This document shows positions 40,101 to 55,100 of a DNA stretch of 64,000 nucleotides, one piece after another. The notes under the pieces were generated by a model, which was not told the DNA's origin, did no database searches, and worked only from the letters and a program-made list of their open reading frames with translations. The position numbers and the translations under genes were made by a program. How positions within the stretch are numbered: the first letter of the stretch is position 1; each line of letters opens with the position of its first letter. This DNA comes from Himantopus leucocephalus (lineage: Eukaryota; Chordata; Aves; Charadriiformes; Recurvirostridae), in NCBI GenBank assembly GCA_003993805.1, contig RSEF01000002.1, forward strand, positions 93,829,439 through 93,893,438. Direction: 5' to 3'.

Positions 40101-43100
40101 ACAAGCTGAATAGCTGAAGTAATCTATTGAATGCTAACGAGCAATGTGTCCTGATAATGGCAGTCAGCTTGTGTTCCCCTGAAGAACAGCAGAAGCAGAG
40201 GATGGGTGAGCCAGGCAGAAGCTTGTCGGGAGCACTATTGTAATACAATTACTCTTGATGAGAGCCAGGAGAGAAGTGGCAGAGCAAAGTGCTAATGAAA
40301 GCTGCTGTTTATTGACATCGGGGATGTGATACGGAGTGGCCTCGCCAGTGAATTTTTAGCTGCTTGCAATTCTACCACACCCACTCTTTTGCAAAGCTCG
40401 CTGTCAGGGTTCTCACTGCATGCTGGCCTTCAAATTATTCAAAATCAAAAAGCACACGGAACAGTAGTCTGTAGTGGAGGAACCCAAAGATGTGTCTGAC
40501 ACAGCTCTGTGGAGTAAAGGTTGCCAGAGCCTTGGGTTCGGATCCATGGCTCACTTGTTTGTTTGTGGTTTTAACCAAAATTGCTTATTTAGCTTTTCAG
40601 CTTGCCAGCGACTCTTGCTTTTCTGCTTATAACAGAGCACACAGAGTTGTGCCAGGACACATACAGCTTTGTGATGAGAAGGTGAATTCTTCATCGTTAA
40701 AAGGACAAGTAGACATGTCAAACCCCATTTTTTGCCCTTTTCATGTCTTCTGTGCACTAGGCTGTGATACAGATGCTCAGAAATGGATTCATTCTCTCTT
40801 TTGGTACAAAGGGCCTGTCTTGCTGATTTGCATCAATTTCTAACATGTGCCATGTCTTCTAGTCTCTGTGTAATAGGAGCAGAGGGAAACATGGTCACAC
40901 AAAACTCCAGCAATCCTTGGCTTATAGGCAGTCTCTAGCAGACATTTGCCAGTCGTATGGTCAAGGAAAAGACTCTGAGGCTGAAGGGAATAGAAAGTTA
41001 TAATTGCATTTGAGCATTTGGGTCTCTGCTGATACAGCAGAGCGTCTAGGGTATTATTTAGAAATATCCTCCATTAGCAGAGTCTTCTGCTTTGGCCAAT
41101 TTGAAGTAGCAATGACTGAGCTGTCTGCTATAATTCCCAAAAAAAACTCAACTGCAAAACCAAAGTGATGCAAGAGACTTCTGTATTCTTTTCCCTCAAT
41201 TCATTTGCTGGACTTTTCCAGGCCGTATCGGTTCGTGGAACGCTGGCAACGACGATTCACCTAATGCAACGGATGATGCAGCAGATGAGATCATGGATCG
41301 CATTGTAAAGTCCGCCACCCAAGTGCCAAGCCAGCGAGCGGTGCCTAGAGAGAGGAAGCGGTCACGAGCAAATAGGAAGTCATGTGAGTACATGGCTATT
41401 AAATTTCTCAAAATAAGCAAAGGTGCAAATATTTATGTATATCAGTGTAGGAACCAGGCCTTGAGTATGCAGACATGCATTGGTAGCTCATAGTAGCTCA
41501 AGTGTATACTTAATGATTGGCATATATTCCTTGTACTATTTTTTAAATGATATATGCAGTGGATGACTCTGTCTTCTACAGAAGTTGAAATGTCCTTAGC
41601 AGTAAGAGAAGAAGAATGTTTTATGGTGCTTTAGAGTTTCTCTGATGACAGTACTTGTTTTGTTAACTAGAGAAGTCAGATCAAGACCTCAAATGGAGAC
41701 TGAAGGTACTGGCGTGAAGATTAATAGTTGTACCTGTAGCTGAATTTATTCATAAAGCAAAAAGTAGTTTGAGAGAATCCACCTCTTAAAGTCTTTTGCT
41801 CTTGTGCTGCGTACCATCCTTCCACAGCCCTGAAAACAAAAGTATCTACTGCTGTTTGGCTGCAAAGTGGTTATGGAGCAGCCTAACTTCCACTGAGAAG
41901 ACAAGGTAGCACATTTATAAGGTGGTCTTTCAACGGTGTAGTGTGGCCGCAGGGCTGAGCTGCGGCACCAAAGTTTAAACAATTTGATTTTGTGCTTTAT
42001 TAGATACAATGTTTAAGAGGTGATGACCTTTCTAGTTCTTTTTTTCCTTATGTGCAGAGGCTACTGCGATTACTGTGAGAAGGATAAGTGCCCAAAGAAC
42101 CTAAGATTTTAGTGTTTAATGTTATTCACCATATGTGGCTTTTTGACTACCTTTCCATCCATCTTTTTAGCATTTCTGGGAAGTTAGGACAAAGAGGAGA
42201 CAACAACAGTGAGTGAAAAATCACACAGATTCTCGTTTTTTGTGGAATTGTTCTAACATAGTGGGTGATAAAAAACATTTGGTATGAGCAGTGGTTGCTA
42301 TAAACTAGCATGTGCTGAAAGCATATTCACTTTCCCCAACATGCTAAGAAACGGACTTCTGCATGTGGCAAGAGCAAAAGCAGAGTGGACACTGGTTAGA
42401 TGAGCCAGACTCTAAGCAAAGAAAATGAGCTGACACTGGATTGTCTGTCTTACTTTCCGTCATACACTGTGCCGTACCTCTTTGTGGCATCACCTTCTGC
42501 TGCTACCCACTTCCCCACACGGTCCTGGTCTTCTGCACGTGCTGACTGCCCTAGTTGGCTTGTGCATATCAAATAAACCTCCTGTATGTTTGCCTATTTC
42601 CATGGTTTATCCTGTGCTAAAATATTTCCTTTGTTAGCAACACTATTTTCATGCACACACACCAAAAAGTCTTATTTCTGCTTTTTACCAGGTACCTTTT
42701 TCCCAAGGAAGCACTTGCTGCAGGAAAAAAAACAAAACAAAACAAAACAGGATAATGATAATAAAAATACTATATATTTTTCCATGGAGCTGGCTTTTAT
42801 ATTCACTAAAAAATTAACAAGGATCAAGCATTCAGTAAATGTTTAGGCTGGGACTGATTTCCATTGTAATTAATCATGATAGAATCCAGCTCTTTTGCTT
42901 GTTTGTTCTTCAAGATCTGGATGAGGCTATAAGTGGATTAAAAGGCAGTTTCAAAACAAACATAAAGTTCAGTAGTTTAGTGTCACTTTCAGCTGACATG
43001 CTGAAAGAACGTGTGAAAGGAGAATATTTTAACTGAACTGTTTCACTCTGAATGATAGTCAGTATACCTGGATGATGAATAAATGAAGTAGTTTAGCTCC

Positions 43101-46100
43101 AAAATACACTCAACTGGACTGATAATATGGCACCTTCAGGAAACGGACAGAGACCAGCCTTTGTCAATGCATGATGATCTTCTAGGTAGAAGTATAACGC
43201 AGGTCCTCCATAAACATAGTAGAAAGTAGATTTTTAGGCATACTTCAGTGATTTAGATTAGCAGACACTATGACACTTATTATCTGCAGAGCAAAGAGAC
43301 CCTATTATCTGATGGGTTTGATTCACCCCCTTCAATCTTCAGGCTCCCAAACACATCCTTTGGCTTTTGCCATGAGCTTGGTATTCAATCTATTCATGGA
43401 CATCAAAGTGAAACTCAGCTGAAAGGAATGATTTTCACTGTGCATCGTGTTGCATATGTCTCATTGCTTTCAGTGCAGAACTGGAAATCTTGTCAGGCTT
43501 ACTTAGTATTCAGCAAAGATTTTAGTGAACCTGAGCTGACATACGTGTTTTTAGCAAAGTCAGAAACCCAAAAGATTTGTATGCAATTGCATTGTAAAAT
43601 TTCCTGTGGTTCAGGTAGAAGGTTCTCATGGGCAAGGAATTTTTTTGCCATAAAAAAGACAGAAAAATGTGAAGTAAAAAGCAAGTGATACTTGAGTCAT
43701 TTATAACTAGGGAAAACAGAAACAGGAATATGGAAAAGGTTAAGTTAAATGCAAGAAATAGTTGCAATGGGAAAATGAGACATTTTGACATGTTCATTTG
43801 AACCATTTTAGCTTTTGTAATTGTTGAGCAGCATGACTGTATCTGGTATGCAGAGAGTTTAGTTAGATCTTAATGACGCAGAAGAGTTTCAACTCTCAGA
43901 GCAATCAGCAGAACCATAAATTGAGAGGAAGAATCAGGCAGTGAGTCATCCAACAAAAGACAGATGGAAACATCTGTATCTGTTGGTTGAAGATGCAAAG
44001 GGTCAGTGATAAATCCAGATATGACTGAAGTCGACTGAGACCTAGTGGGAAGGAATTTGGTGGGAGCCGAAATGGACTGCAGAAAGCTAAGGTACATGGT
44101 AAGTGCATAACAACTGAGTTCCTGTGGTGATCTGCAGAGAGAGAACTTAATTCTGTGCTAGACCTTTACACAGTGGAGGTTTTTAAAGACAAAATTTGAC
44201 ATTTAGAAGTACAGTAACCAACTGGAAGTCATTGCCTTATGATGGGTGCTCAGAGACCTGCCTACCAGACATACTGGTGTGGTGTTACATAAGAGAAAAC
44301 AACATTGCAGTTGTATTTGTTCATCAGAAAGTCACAGGGTTGAATGGGCCACAGAAACTGAAATGCTCTGTCACCCCTTGAGGTGGTCATTCAAAGATAG
44401 CTTCAAGGCAAGTTGCCACGGGAAACTTCTGCTGGTTTTTTTCTCTCTGATGTCCTTATCGTGTGCGTAAACAACAGACCTCAGCCTCTAGAGATGTCAG
44501 TTCAGCATATTTTAAAAGCATAAAATACAAATTAGGTTGAAAATATACTGTTTCTGTTCTTGAAAGCTTTCTGTGAGAAAGGTTTTTATAACATTATGTG
44601 GAGCTATTCAACTTAGCAAAGAAATAAAAAGTAATATAATTAGGATTGTCTGGTNTCTGTTCTTGAAAGCTTTCTGTGAGAAAGGTTTTTATAACATTAC
44701 GGGGAGCTATTCAACTTAGCAAAGAAATAAAAAGTAAATAAAAAAGAAATAAAAAGTCTGGTTCTCCCATAAGGTTAGGATGACCTTCATAAACGTTGCC
44801 ATAATGAGTGCAAAGGAAAATTGGGATAAGGAAGTTGTAAGAATCACTCTATTTGATAGTCCAAATTCCAATGAATACAATTGCTGAACTTCAGCAGCTT
44901 ATAGAACAGTATTACAGGCATTGCACCACTGGATTAGGGGAAATAAAAATGAAACCCTCTATATGAGATACCACTGAGATTTCAAAAAACAGTCAAGAAA
45001 GGAGGTTATTTAATACAGAGAGCTGAATTTAAAAAAATAGTATAAAGTGGATAAGCAGAGTTTGCTGTGAAGATTACAAGAAGTGAGGCAAGAGAAGAAA
45101 TTATATAAAGAAGACGAGGGCCGCTTAGAAAATCCTGTTACTAAATGAGCATTTCACACCGTGATGAACCAGCCTGTGCCAAGTGCTTCAAATTGGAGGA
45201 GAAGAAAAATAGGTCTTATAGCCATGGCAGCTTTGAGGCAACAGAAGACACATAAAGACTAGCAGTATCATCCATAAGATAAAAATTTTACTTAAGTACA
45301 TTTAATTAAAAGAACCCTCCCAAAACTCAATAATAGGCAGATAGGAAGATAATGATGTTTTCCTTCTTGACCTGGCTATTTATTTAAAGCATCCATCCCC
45401 TAACATAAAATCAATATTCTCTCAGGATTAGACTGTTACGGAGTTTCTGTCTCTGTGTTGGTCTCATTGAACTGAATGGAGCTATCTCAGGAGAATGAGA
45501 TGATTCCCATGAGTCAGCATCACGAAAAAATCATACTCCAGTTTAACAATCGTGAATAAGCATATGGAAGGTATTTGCACTAATTCTGGCATGCGCAGAG
45601 CAATACTTGGAAATGTTGAGCCAAACAGGGTTGATTTCTGACCTTTCTGAATGGCCGTGGCAGGGCTCTGAAAAAGGACCAAGAGAAAGTGCTGAGGATT
45701 CGTTACCTTGTTCAAGTGCTGGTTAAGCCACAGACTAGAAAAAACAGACCAGCTGACTAGCAATTACCTTAAGGCTAAAACATGAACCTGCAAGTATCTT
45801 CCTCCTCCTTGTTAGTATTAGCAACCTTCATGCTTGAAAATGTGTCTTCTGGCTCCCTAAAGTCAAGGCAGTGGTCAAAGAGTAGGGATCCCAACACAGT
45901 CTTGCCAACAAATAATTTCAGATAACTGCGCCAAGGAAATAGCTCCTTAAAGATGGCTTGACTATACAGAACTCTGCATCTGGATCTTCAGCTGACCCTG
46001 AATGGTAAACCATAATGTAGGGCCCAGGAGTGACTAATATTTGATGGTGAGCAGCACAGTGGTGGTTGCGTTGGATTCTGCTGGAGACACTGCATGAGGA

Positions 46101-49100
46101 TGTTGCAGAGTGAGAGGCTTGTTTTCCCCCACGTTGTTTTATCTCGGAGTGTCTCCCTCTGTGTGCACTCTTATTTCTCTTAGATTTTATTAAAATTGAA
46201 AACCTGCTTTAGATTTGCGTTAGAGAAATAGGTTTGGAGGAGCTAATAATTGAATCAGAATTTAATCCAATATTCAAATGAGATAACGATCAAAATTATT
46301 TGTGATGTTCAAAAAAGAGACAGGAGAGACATGATAATGGGAGACGTGATAATGCCTTGTTCTTTTATTAGGCTGTGGAATCACATCTTAGCCTAATAAT
46401 GTACCCTGTGACTGACCCTTGACATATGGAAACATCTCATAAGGATTTATTGATTTATTTGCATAGTGACTTGCAGGGAGTGAAAAATTCTTACAGTCAT
46501 TATGCAGAAATGGATCTGAGGCACAACTCAAGTAATCTGTCAGACTCATACGAGGGGACTGTGGAGGAGATGGAAATTGAATCAAGATTATCTGAATCCT
46601 AGACAAATAAGCTCAGGGCCGGTGGATTAAACTTAACTACATAACATCCCAGGTCAGGTATTTTATACTAAATTCCACCTTCAGTAAAAGTGAAATAGGA
46701 GTTAGCACACTGGTGTTTTGGCATCAGGTGCCAAAACATGGGAAAGAGCTCTGCCAAAGGACCAGGCTTGGAGACAAGCTTTAGACAAGTTTTAGTAACA
46801 CCTGCAGCGCTGCTTTGGAATAAACATGTTTGTAAGCAAACAAAATCCTAGATGGGAGACTGTTGGAATCCAAAGGTGTGTAATTTTTGTTTGGCATTCA
46901 TAGGGTGCTTCAGTTAACTTTTTCTTCTTCTTTTCTTTGTTTTTTCATTATTTTTTATTTTAATGTCTCTCCACTTACTTTTTCTGGCTATGAAAAGATA
47001 CAGAAGTGCCAAAATACCAGGAGGGAGACTGTTCTTCTGGTATTTATAGCCTGACTAAAAGCAGGAGTTAATGGAAATTATGCTTTTAAAAAAATAAAAA
47101 CCTTACAAGAAGAAAGTCTGTATAAAATGCTTTAAAGGAAAGCAACTTCACTTTGAATTTGCAACTAATTATTTAGGATTTGAGTAACTGGATCGTATCA
47201 GGAGTTAGAGTAGGGGGCAGAGTGATGCACATTTAGCAACAATTCTTTGCATGTAGAAAAAGTAAATGTGTCACCAATGTTATGCAGTATCAGAGTCTGT
47301 TTGTCCTCACAGAAAGTACTGAGCCTTCAGAAGGTCAATACCCAGTTAATAAAAATCCAATTATTGACTGAAAACAGAACGTGAGATAAAGCACTTAAAA
47401 CTCTGGCAGCTGGAAGGTTATCTCCATTAGATGCCAAGATAGCTAGTGGCTTTTGGATGCCTTTTAAGTAATACATTCTTTCATCCTTAGAATGGCAAGG
47501 TCTTTGCAAAAATGACAGAACTAAACTCCATGATCTACAACAAATAAAAATGCAAACAATAATTAAAGATTATTAATAATAGTTAATGAATGAATAATAA
47601 ATACAGTTGACTATGGTAAGCTGTAAAAATTGATGTACCTGATCAGGGTGAGGCCTGTGTAGTCCCGTATCTCTGCTAGAGAACAGCATCAACAGCTGCA
47701 GGAGAACAAACAGGAGAAGCAGGATTAGTTGACTAACCTATAGGTCCCATCGTGGGTTTTAATAGTTTTAAATCAGTGTATTTATTTGCAGCATGTGGCC
47801 AAATAGCTGGTTCCATATTTTCAGTTTTGTCAATCATAATTGATGACATATATAATTGTGATTGTTGATATTAATACCATTTCTAAGTAAGTACGTATTT
47901 ATTTATGAGTGTTCAGTTTCTGCTTTACAATATGTATTACATTTGTTTTTATAGCTTTCTTTTAAAATAACTGATCTTGACAGACAGGGGTCGACATTCT
48001 GATTTTTAACTGTTCAGATGTATAGTACCTACATACTTTGTTGGCAGTCTCCGTGAGTTTCAAACTGTATCTTTTATATCTCAAGCTTCATTCAAGAGTG
48101 TTTGCCTGGTCTTAGCACTGTGAAACTGAAATCGCCATCTTTCTGTACAGTTCTAGATCATGTAGCCTTTAAAACAAAAGGTTTTTGAAAGCCTGGTTTA
48201 AAAAGCTAGTAAAAAAATTGCTTGTAAAAGAGGCTTAAATTCATTCTCCAGTCACTGTTTTAGAGGAATCTATGAGTCATTTCTGTAATGAATTTTTTTC
48301 TGATACAGATTATTTATTTGGAGCTCCCATCCTCAAACTTTCTGCTTGAAGCAGCTTTATCTTTTTTATATAAGGAAAGCCAGATATAGAATTAACCCAG
48401 CCTGCACCATTAAGTACATTCCTTAACTTTGCATTGGATTCCAGCACCAGTATTTAGAGATACTGTGGAATCTAGTATTTGCTCAAAATTGAGCAGCAAC
48501 TGAAAAAAAGGTGAGAAGTCATTGCATTGATCTGAGAAGTCAGAGTTAAATATGCGACGTTTATAAAAAAATCCCTATCTTTCATTTCAGTTCCCAGAGA
48601 GAAGACAGAGACGTGGAACACTACACAGACATTCACATGCACATGTATGTTATATTACCCAAGCACAGAGAACATGATGTAGGTACAAGGAGAAAATTGA
48701 CGCTATAACGAGTTGTCCCTAGTGATTTTAGAGTGGCTGTCACCTCATGGGATTAAATGCCTGCCCAGATGTGCTGCTCTGTGGAGGAAGAGGTAGCCAC
48801 CGCTCAGCTTTTGGTCTTAGGGAGGCAAAGAGGGAGTGTTCTGCAGCTTCCCACGGGCTTCTAGACAAGGATTTACAAGTGCTGGAATTTCTCTGGCCAT
48901 CTCTTCTTAGCCAAATGACACTTTCCTTATTGAAAGAAAGAACAAGCTGAAGGTAACATGTCTTAGCAAATTGCACAGCCTGATAGCAGGTGAAGCCTGT
49001 GTCCCAGCAGGATCCTACAGCATAGGGACACCATTGGCACGTCCTCGTGCTCTATCTCCGGCACTGGGAGAACCAAAAAGAGGGAGTGCTCTGCAGCTTC

Positions 49101-52100
49101 CCGTGGGCTTCTAGACAAGGATTTACAAGTGTTGGAATTTTGCTGGCCATCTCTTCTTAGCCAAAGGGCACTTTCTTTATTGAAGGAAAGAACAAGCTGG
49201 AGGTAATGTGGGCGAAACTGGCAGGAGACGAACAGTTAGTAAAAAGCAAGTGATGTCAGTATCTGTAGGAAATAAAGCTGTTCATGTTCCCAGGTTGCAA
49301 AAGATTGGTACTGACATTTTCTATAGAAATATTTATGGTATACACTTTCGGTACTTCTTCAACTGTATTTCTGCAGAAAAAAACTAATTTTACTTCATCT
49401 GTTTGCATCTTACAGGAGATACAAATAGTTGTTTTCACTTTTGGCAGTTTGTCATTCAGTGAATTAATGTACATCACCCTCTGTTTTCTTTTTAGCTGGC
49501 ATATTTTAAAGGTATGTTTCAAGGCTTTTGAATTCTTGTCACAGAATTCATTCCCAAAATCGGGATAGATACCTTCTGAGTATTAAAAAAATAATGTATG
49601 GTTGAGTTGCGCACTGTCAGCCCTAAGTTGACAGGATATTTATTTTGCTTGGTTTCTTTCTGCATCAAAATGGCTTTCAAGTCTACCCCTGGTCAGCAAT
49701 TTACTCCTTATTTACATCATCCTTCCTTCCTGAAAGATGATGATTATTTTCAGCAACCGAGTAAGAAGTCAGCAGCAGTGGGTTGCTGGCTGACAAGATC
49801 ACAGGGTTCTTATGGAAAGCGCTTCATCTGAGAACAAGAAAAGACAAGGCAGTACAGGGTTGCTGTTCAAGTTGCCTTACAAAAGAAGTGCAGTAACAAA
49901 AGCGATCTCCTATGTGGCTTTCCAGAAGAGCATCGCGATGCCACAGCTGCCAAAGAGAGCCCTCTGCTGCCATGAAGGAGCTTAACACAAGGATCTGCTA
50001 AGGCAGGAATTTGACTACGCTTGAATGCGAGTGTCAAATGTGTTTGGAGGGAAGTCTCTCTTAGAAAATGAATAAAAATGATTCACACAAAGCTACTTTA
50101 AATTTATTTTGCCCCAGCAATACGTCAAAAAACAAGTATCTATGGCTTTCACTAGGCAGAATAACAGCACCTGATTAGCACAATTGCAAGATAGTTTCTG
50201 TCATAGTTATTTTTAATCTAATGGGCTTGTAGAGGTGATGGCTTTTACTGCTTTTTTTCCCAGCATGGATTATCCCTAATGGGGATAATTAATTTGCATT
50301 CCACAGGACCCAGGTGGTCAAACATGGTCACACTTCTCTGCCAAGTCACTCTCCAACAGACAGCTCTACGTTCATAAGCCTGAGCTACCTTAGCAAAAGT
50401 CTATTATCTAATAATAGATCGCTTTAAAATAGACTTTAAGTCATTTTAAAATTTCAGATGGAACATAATGAAACACTTGTGTTAGGTGGCTTACTTTCTG
50501 TATTCTATCTCATGCCTTTTTTTTTTGTCCTGTGCATCGTTGATGTATAGTCTGGTCTTGAAAATAGTATATAGTGCTTACATGCAGACTCAGTTGCGGT
50601 GAGCTCAATGCTCTTGACACTTTACCTATTAACAGTAGAATCACTTCTCACTAGTGAAGCTAAGTGGGAGAAATGATGAAGGAGATGGCAGCAGGATTTG
50701 TTTTAGTAGTAACTTTTTATAATGGAATTCACAGAACTCCTGAAAATTGGGAGCTTTTTGGTCATAGAAGGCTTTCAAGGAAGGAGTTAAATCTTTTCTG
50801 CTTTACTGTTGGGACTATGTAAATGATGGTCTCTGAAATACATAAAGTTGGAAACTTTTAACAGTTTCAACTACATGTTAAATATTACTTTAAAACCCAT
50901 ATGTTCTTCCTGCAGCCCAGGTTCTCTAAAGTAGTGTTACTTTTCGTTCCTGGTAACATAAGCCACCTGGAGATGAAACACAGGTCAAGTTTTCCTTACA
51001 AAATGCCACTTTGTCCTTTTCCACTGCTAGACTCCTCTTTATGTCACAGGCACCCTAAGTTACACCCAGAGATGGTTATGAACTACAGAATTTGTTGTTA
51101 GGAGAGACTTGTGCCATTTATGAAGTGCTGACAGGACTCAAAGCAAAGCTGCAGGGCAATAATAATGCATAATAATATGTTGTTTCCTGGAGCTTTCTAT
51201 GTGGCTGACCCAGACAAAGACCACATTTGAGTTCGCTGTACTTCTTCAGAGAAGTGCGTGATAAAATCCAAAAATTTACCTACAAATCCCTGTAAGAAAA
51301 TCTCTACATGTAGCGTTTTAGTATTTTTATTAAGCATTTAGGCCTACTCATGTTAAGCAATGACACATGCATAATTAAACATAATTTATATAGGTAGTGA
51401 CATAAAAATACACAAATGCAGAAAAGGATTAAAATAAGAGAATATGAGCAAGACTGTCTCGATTGAACTTTTGAGTTGCAAATTGCCATTGCTGGACTTA
51501 TCGGAATAAAGTCCAAGAGAATATGTTAAATGTAAACATATGAGAAAATAGACTGAGAGTGCAAGCTGGGTGTGGGTAGGTAACAGAGAAAAAAACTAAG
51601 ATACGTGACATGAAATGAGATGATGGAGCTGGCCTGCATTGCCTCTTATAATCTGCCCTTCCTCCTGTCCTCACTGTGTAATTTACAGCTCCCTAGAATT
51701 CGTTCCAAATCAGCAACTGCATTACCTTTGCAGCTGGGAGCAAAAGAAAGTGCTGTGGCTGCCACATCTTTTTGTAGTGGGAATGGCACATATTCTGTGA
51801 CTTCTTGAGTAGAGAATGGTCATATCTATTCTGCATTTCAAGTGACTCATCTGTACAAGTGTAGACACACGTGCCAAAAGCCATTGCAAATGCAAGAATT
51901 TTATTCTGGCGCCAGTCAGACTGNGGGCTGTCTAACCAAGTGGATTTTAAAAAAAAAAAAAAAAAAAGGAGGTAGGGGGAGGGGAAATTAGGAGTACTAT
52001 TTGCTCTTTAAAAAGCGACCAACCCCTAGATAATGATATTCTCTGACAAAGCTACACTTAGGGAATTACTCTCTTTTAAACATTCCCAGTATACTGTGAG

Positions 52101-55100
52101 GGCTATGTATCTGTGTAGATTTTGACCCAACAGGCAGAATCAAGTTCATCATAAGCACACTGCATTCTGCCAGGATATCAAATGAAATTCTAGATTTCCC
52201 GATTAACAAAGAATATCATACCCTCTGACCCCAGAAAAACAACATTTAGTTTCTTGGTTATGGGATCTCAGCAGGCCTTGCTTGTGACAAGAGTAAAAGT
52301 TATTTTCTCTCTGTGTTATGTTTCTTTAGCAAATGTTTTAAAAATTGCTTAAAGAACCTAAAAGGTCATTTGAAAGTCTTATTTTTATTGTCACTGCCTC
52401 CAAAATACATTCCATAACTCAGTTTAATGTGATCTGCACCAGGCCAAGAGTTTTACAAGCCAAGATATTATGTCTAGTCCAGTTAAAGACACGACAGAGT
52501 TCAGTGAAGAGGGGAGAGTGAAGATCTAGTTTGAGAAATGTAATTTTGCAATGCCTATAAAACATGGAAGGAAAATATCTCTCTGCATTCAATTTTGATG
52601 ACTGAATGTGTTCATGACCTTTCCTAAGGTAGAGGAACCCTACCAAGCCCTTTATGAGGAAACAGAGGAATGTCTGAGGACATCTGTTTAACAGCATGTC
52701 AAAACAAGGTTCACCCACCTCCCAGAGTAGTCCCTGCTTCTGTAGATAACTCAACTTTCTCCTGGCTTTATCACCCACAACCCTCCATAGTCTGCAAGCC
52801 AGTGCAGAGAATAGTGGGGCAGGAATTTGCTCTTGTGTTACTACTCATACCGCATCCACCCACTGTATCTTCAGATGAGGAAATGTACTGTAGCTAATTT
52901 GCACATATTAGATACAATTTTCATATAAAGAGACCCTTTATCAGGCCACTTTGATCTCCCTAAGTACAAAATACTTCAAACTACAAGCGGATTCATCTGT
53001 GTCAGACTGGCCTGTTGCATTGTAGGGGCAAGAATTCACTCATTTGAGTGCGGGCTGTCATTCTGTCCGCTGTTATCCTTCTGGTTGCCTGTTGATGGTG
53101 GACAGCTTTAATCTTGCCAGTAGTCACCATACTTTGCAGTATTTGGTCCCACACACTTATTTTATACAAGTCAACAGCCGTCAGCGTTTATGGGAACCAT
53201 TTTGTCACTGAAAACATTCTTCACATCTTTGCTTTTTATTTTCTTGAGAATCTCATTATGACCACCAAAGTTCTACATTATTTGGAGCTCTTTTATCCTA
53301 ACTGCTGGCCTTAAAAGCTTAGGTCACTGGAATATCTTAAATCCAAGTCATCTTTCTCCGTATTATAGGAGAGCTGAAATAAGTTAGAACGATCAACTGA
53401 GGGATGCAAAGAGATTGTTCTGTTTAATTACAGCTGCATATGTCCCCGCAATCCATTGAGTATTGTCATTCCTACTTGTTTTGCAGTACACAAAAAGTAC
53501 AAACCCAGGGTTGGCTTCTTTTGTTCAGTCAAGGTTTAATACACAACGTCCTCAGGCTAAGACTTTAGTACATTTGATAAGTAGGCATCTGGAGATTCAA
53601 AAATCTTGCATATGTAAAGACTCCTTAGTTTTCTTCCTTGCTTTTCCATGAAGATTGTTTCTACCATGGTATTTTAACTCCTGATTATGACTTCTAAATA
53701 TAAACTCCTGTAATTTTCTTCAAAGAGACCTATGTGTTATTGTAAATCCATTTGGCTTTTCCTAGTAAACTAGTAATCCTGTCACTCAGGCTGATGGAGG
53801 AATTTAAACAACTGTATTCTGCTTGGTAGAAGTTACAGGGGCACGTATTTCCCTTTCAGTTGTTAGACAGAGTCTCAGCCCTGTTATTTGTGCAGTTGTA
53901 ATTGTACTGACCTAAGGAAGGTAATTCCAGATTTACATTGTCATAAATAAGACCAGAATTTTGCTTATTCCAGTACATGACCGGCGTTAGCAGAGCACCT
54001 CAGTTCCTATTAAATGTTTACAAACAAGAATAACAATCGCTTGTTCTCTCACTCTTCCTGCCTTACCATCTGACAAGAAAAATAGCTTTGTTTTACAGTG
54101 GTTATTGTGCTGTTTGTGAATGTGAGTGAGTAATTATGGTCTGAGAGAGTTGGGGATATGTGTGAGAGCAGTCATGAATATGTTTGGTTTGACACGTCTG
54201 CAGAAGTGTCTAAAGTGTGGAAATTTGTTCCTCATTTGGTTTTCCAATGCACTTTTGCCTTCAGTGGGAAGATGTAAGTCATCTAGACGGTCATCCTGTG
54301 AAAGTTTGATCTCCTGTACATGTATTTTTTCACATGGCTCTACTGTCTGGTGGCCAAGCTAGCTACGGGCTGCGTTTGGCTGCATCTTATAGAGGGTACA
54401 GAAAAAAACATGTTCAGGAGAGAGGCGGTGTGGCTAGCTAAGCAGGTGAACTGCACAGGAAAGCCTTTGCTTTTAATGAGACAGAAATTTTTCTACTGCA
54501 GCTTTCTTGGATTTGTTCTTTCTTTCCTGATACAGTTCATTTTGATACAGAAATAAGCATTGAGTGATTCACTGAGACCTGAAGACCCTAAGGTATTTCA
54601 TAGCTCATGTCTAGAAATTAACATTTGTCACCGTAGACATTTGGATATCAAATTTGAGAAGTATAAAAGTGTGCCAGTGATGAGGACTGACTCAAAAGTC
54701 CATGTTGGGTATTCTGTACCACGGACACCAGAGGGTTTTTTGACGTGTATTGCTCTTCAGGTAGTCTGTCTTAATCTTTGCTTTATCAGCCTAATTTACC
54801 CTTGCACTGCTTCAAGCTAAGCATTGTTAAACTTGGAAGATGTTGCTGATCAGTATTGTAGGAAAAAGTGGCGCTCATAAAAGGCTGCCCTGCAGACTCC
54901 TGGTGGTGTTTAATAAGTATGCAAATACTGTAGGAGAAAGGAGCGAGCCTTGAAGAAAAACTTTCAAGTAAGTGTTTGATAGTGGAGGAACAATTACCCA
55001 TGTGGCACTCCCAGCTCATTTGAATAACCTCAGTAACTGATGAGAGCAGTTTGTCTGTCAAACAGATCATATTCGTCCTACCTGCATGGTATCAAATGTT

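Noticed and set aside
40530..40552. tRNA-like B box (gggttcggatcc)
   Set aside because: No A box at the right spacing and no pairing acceptor stem or cloverleaf around it.
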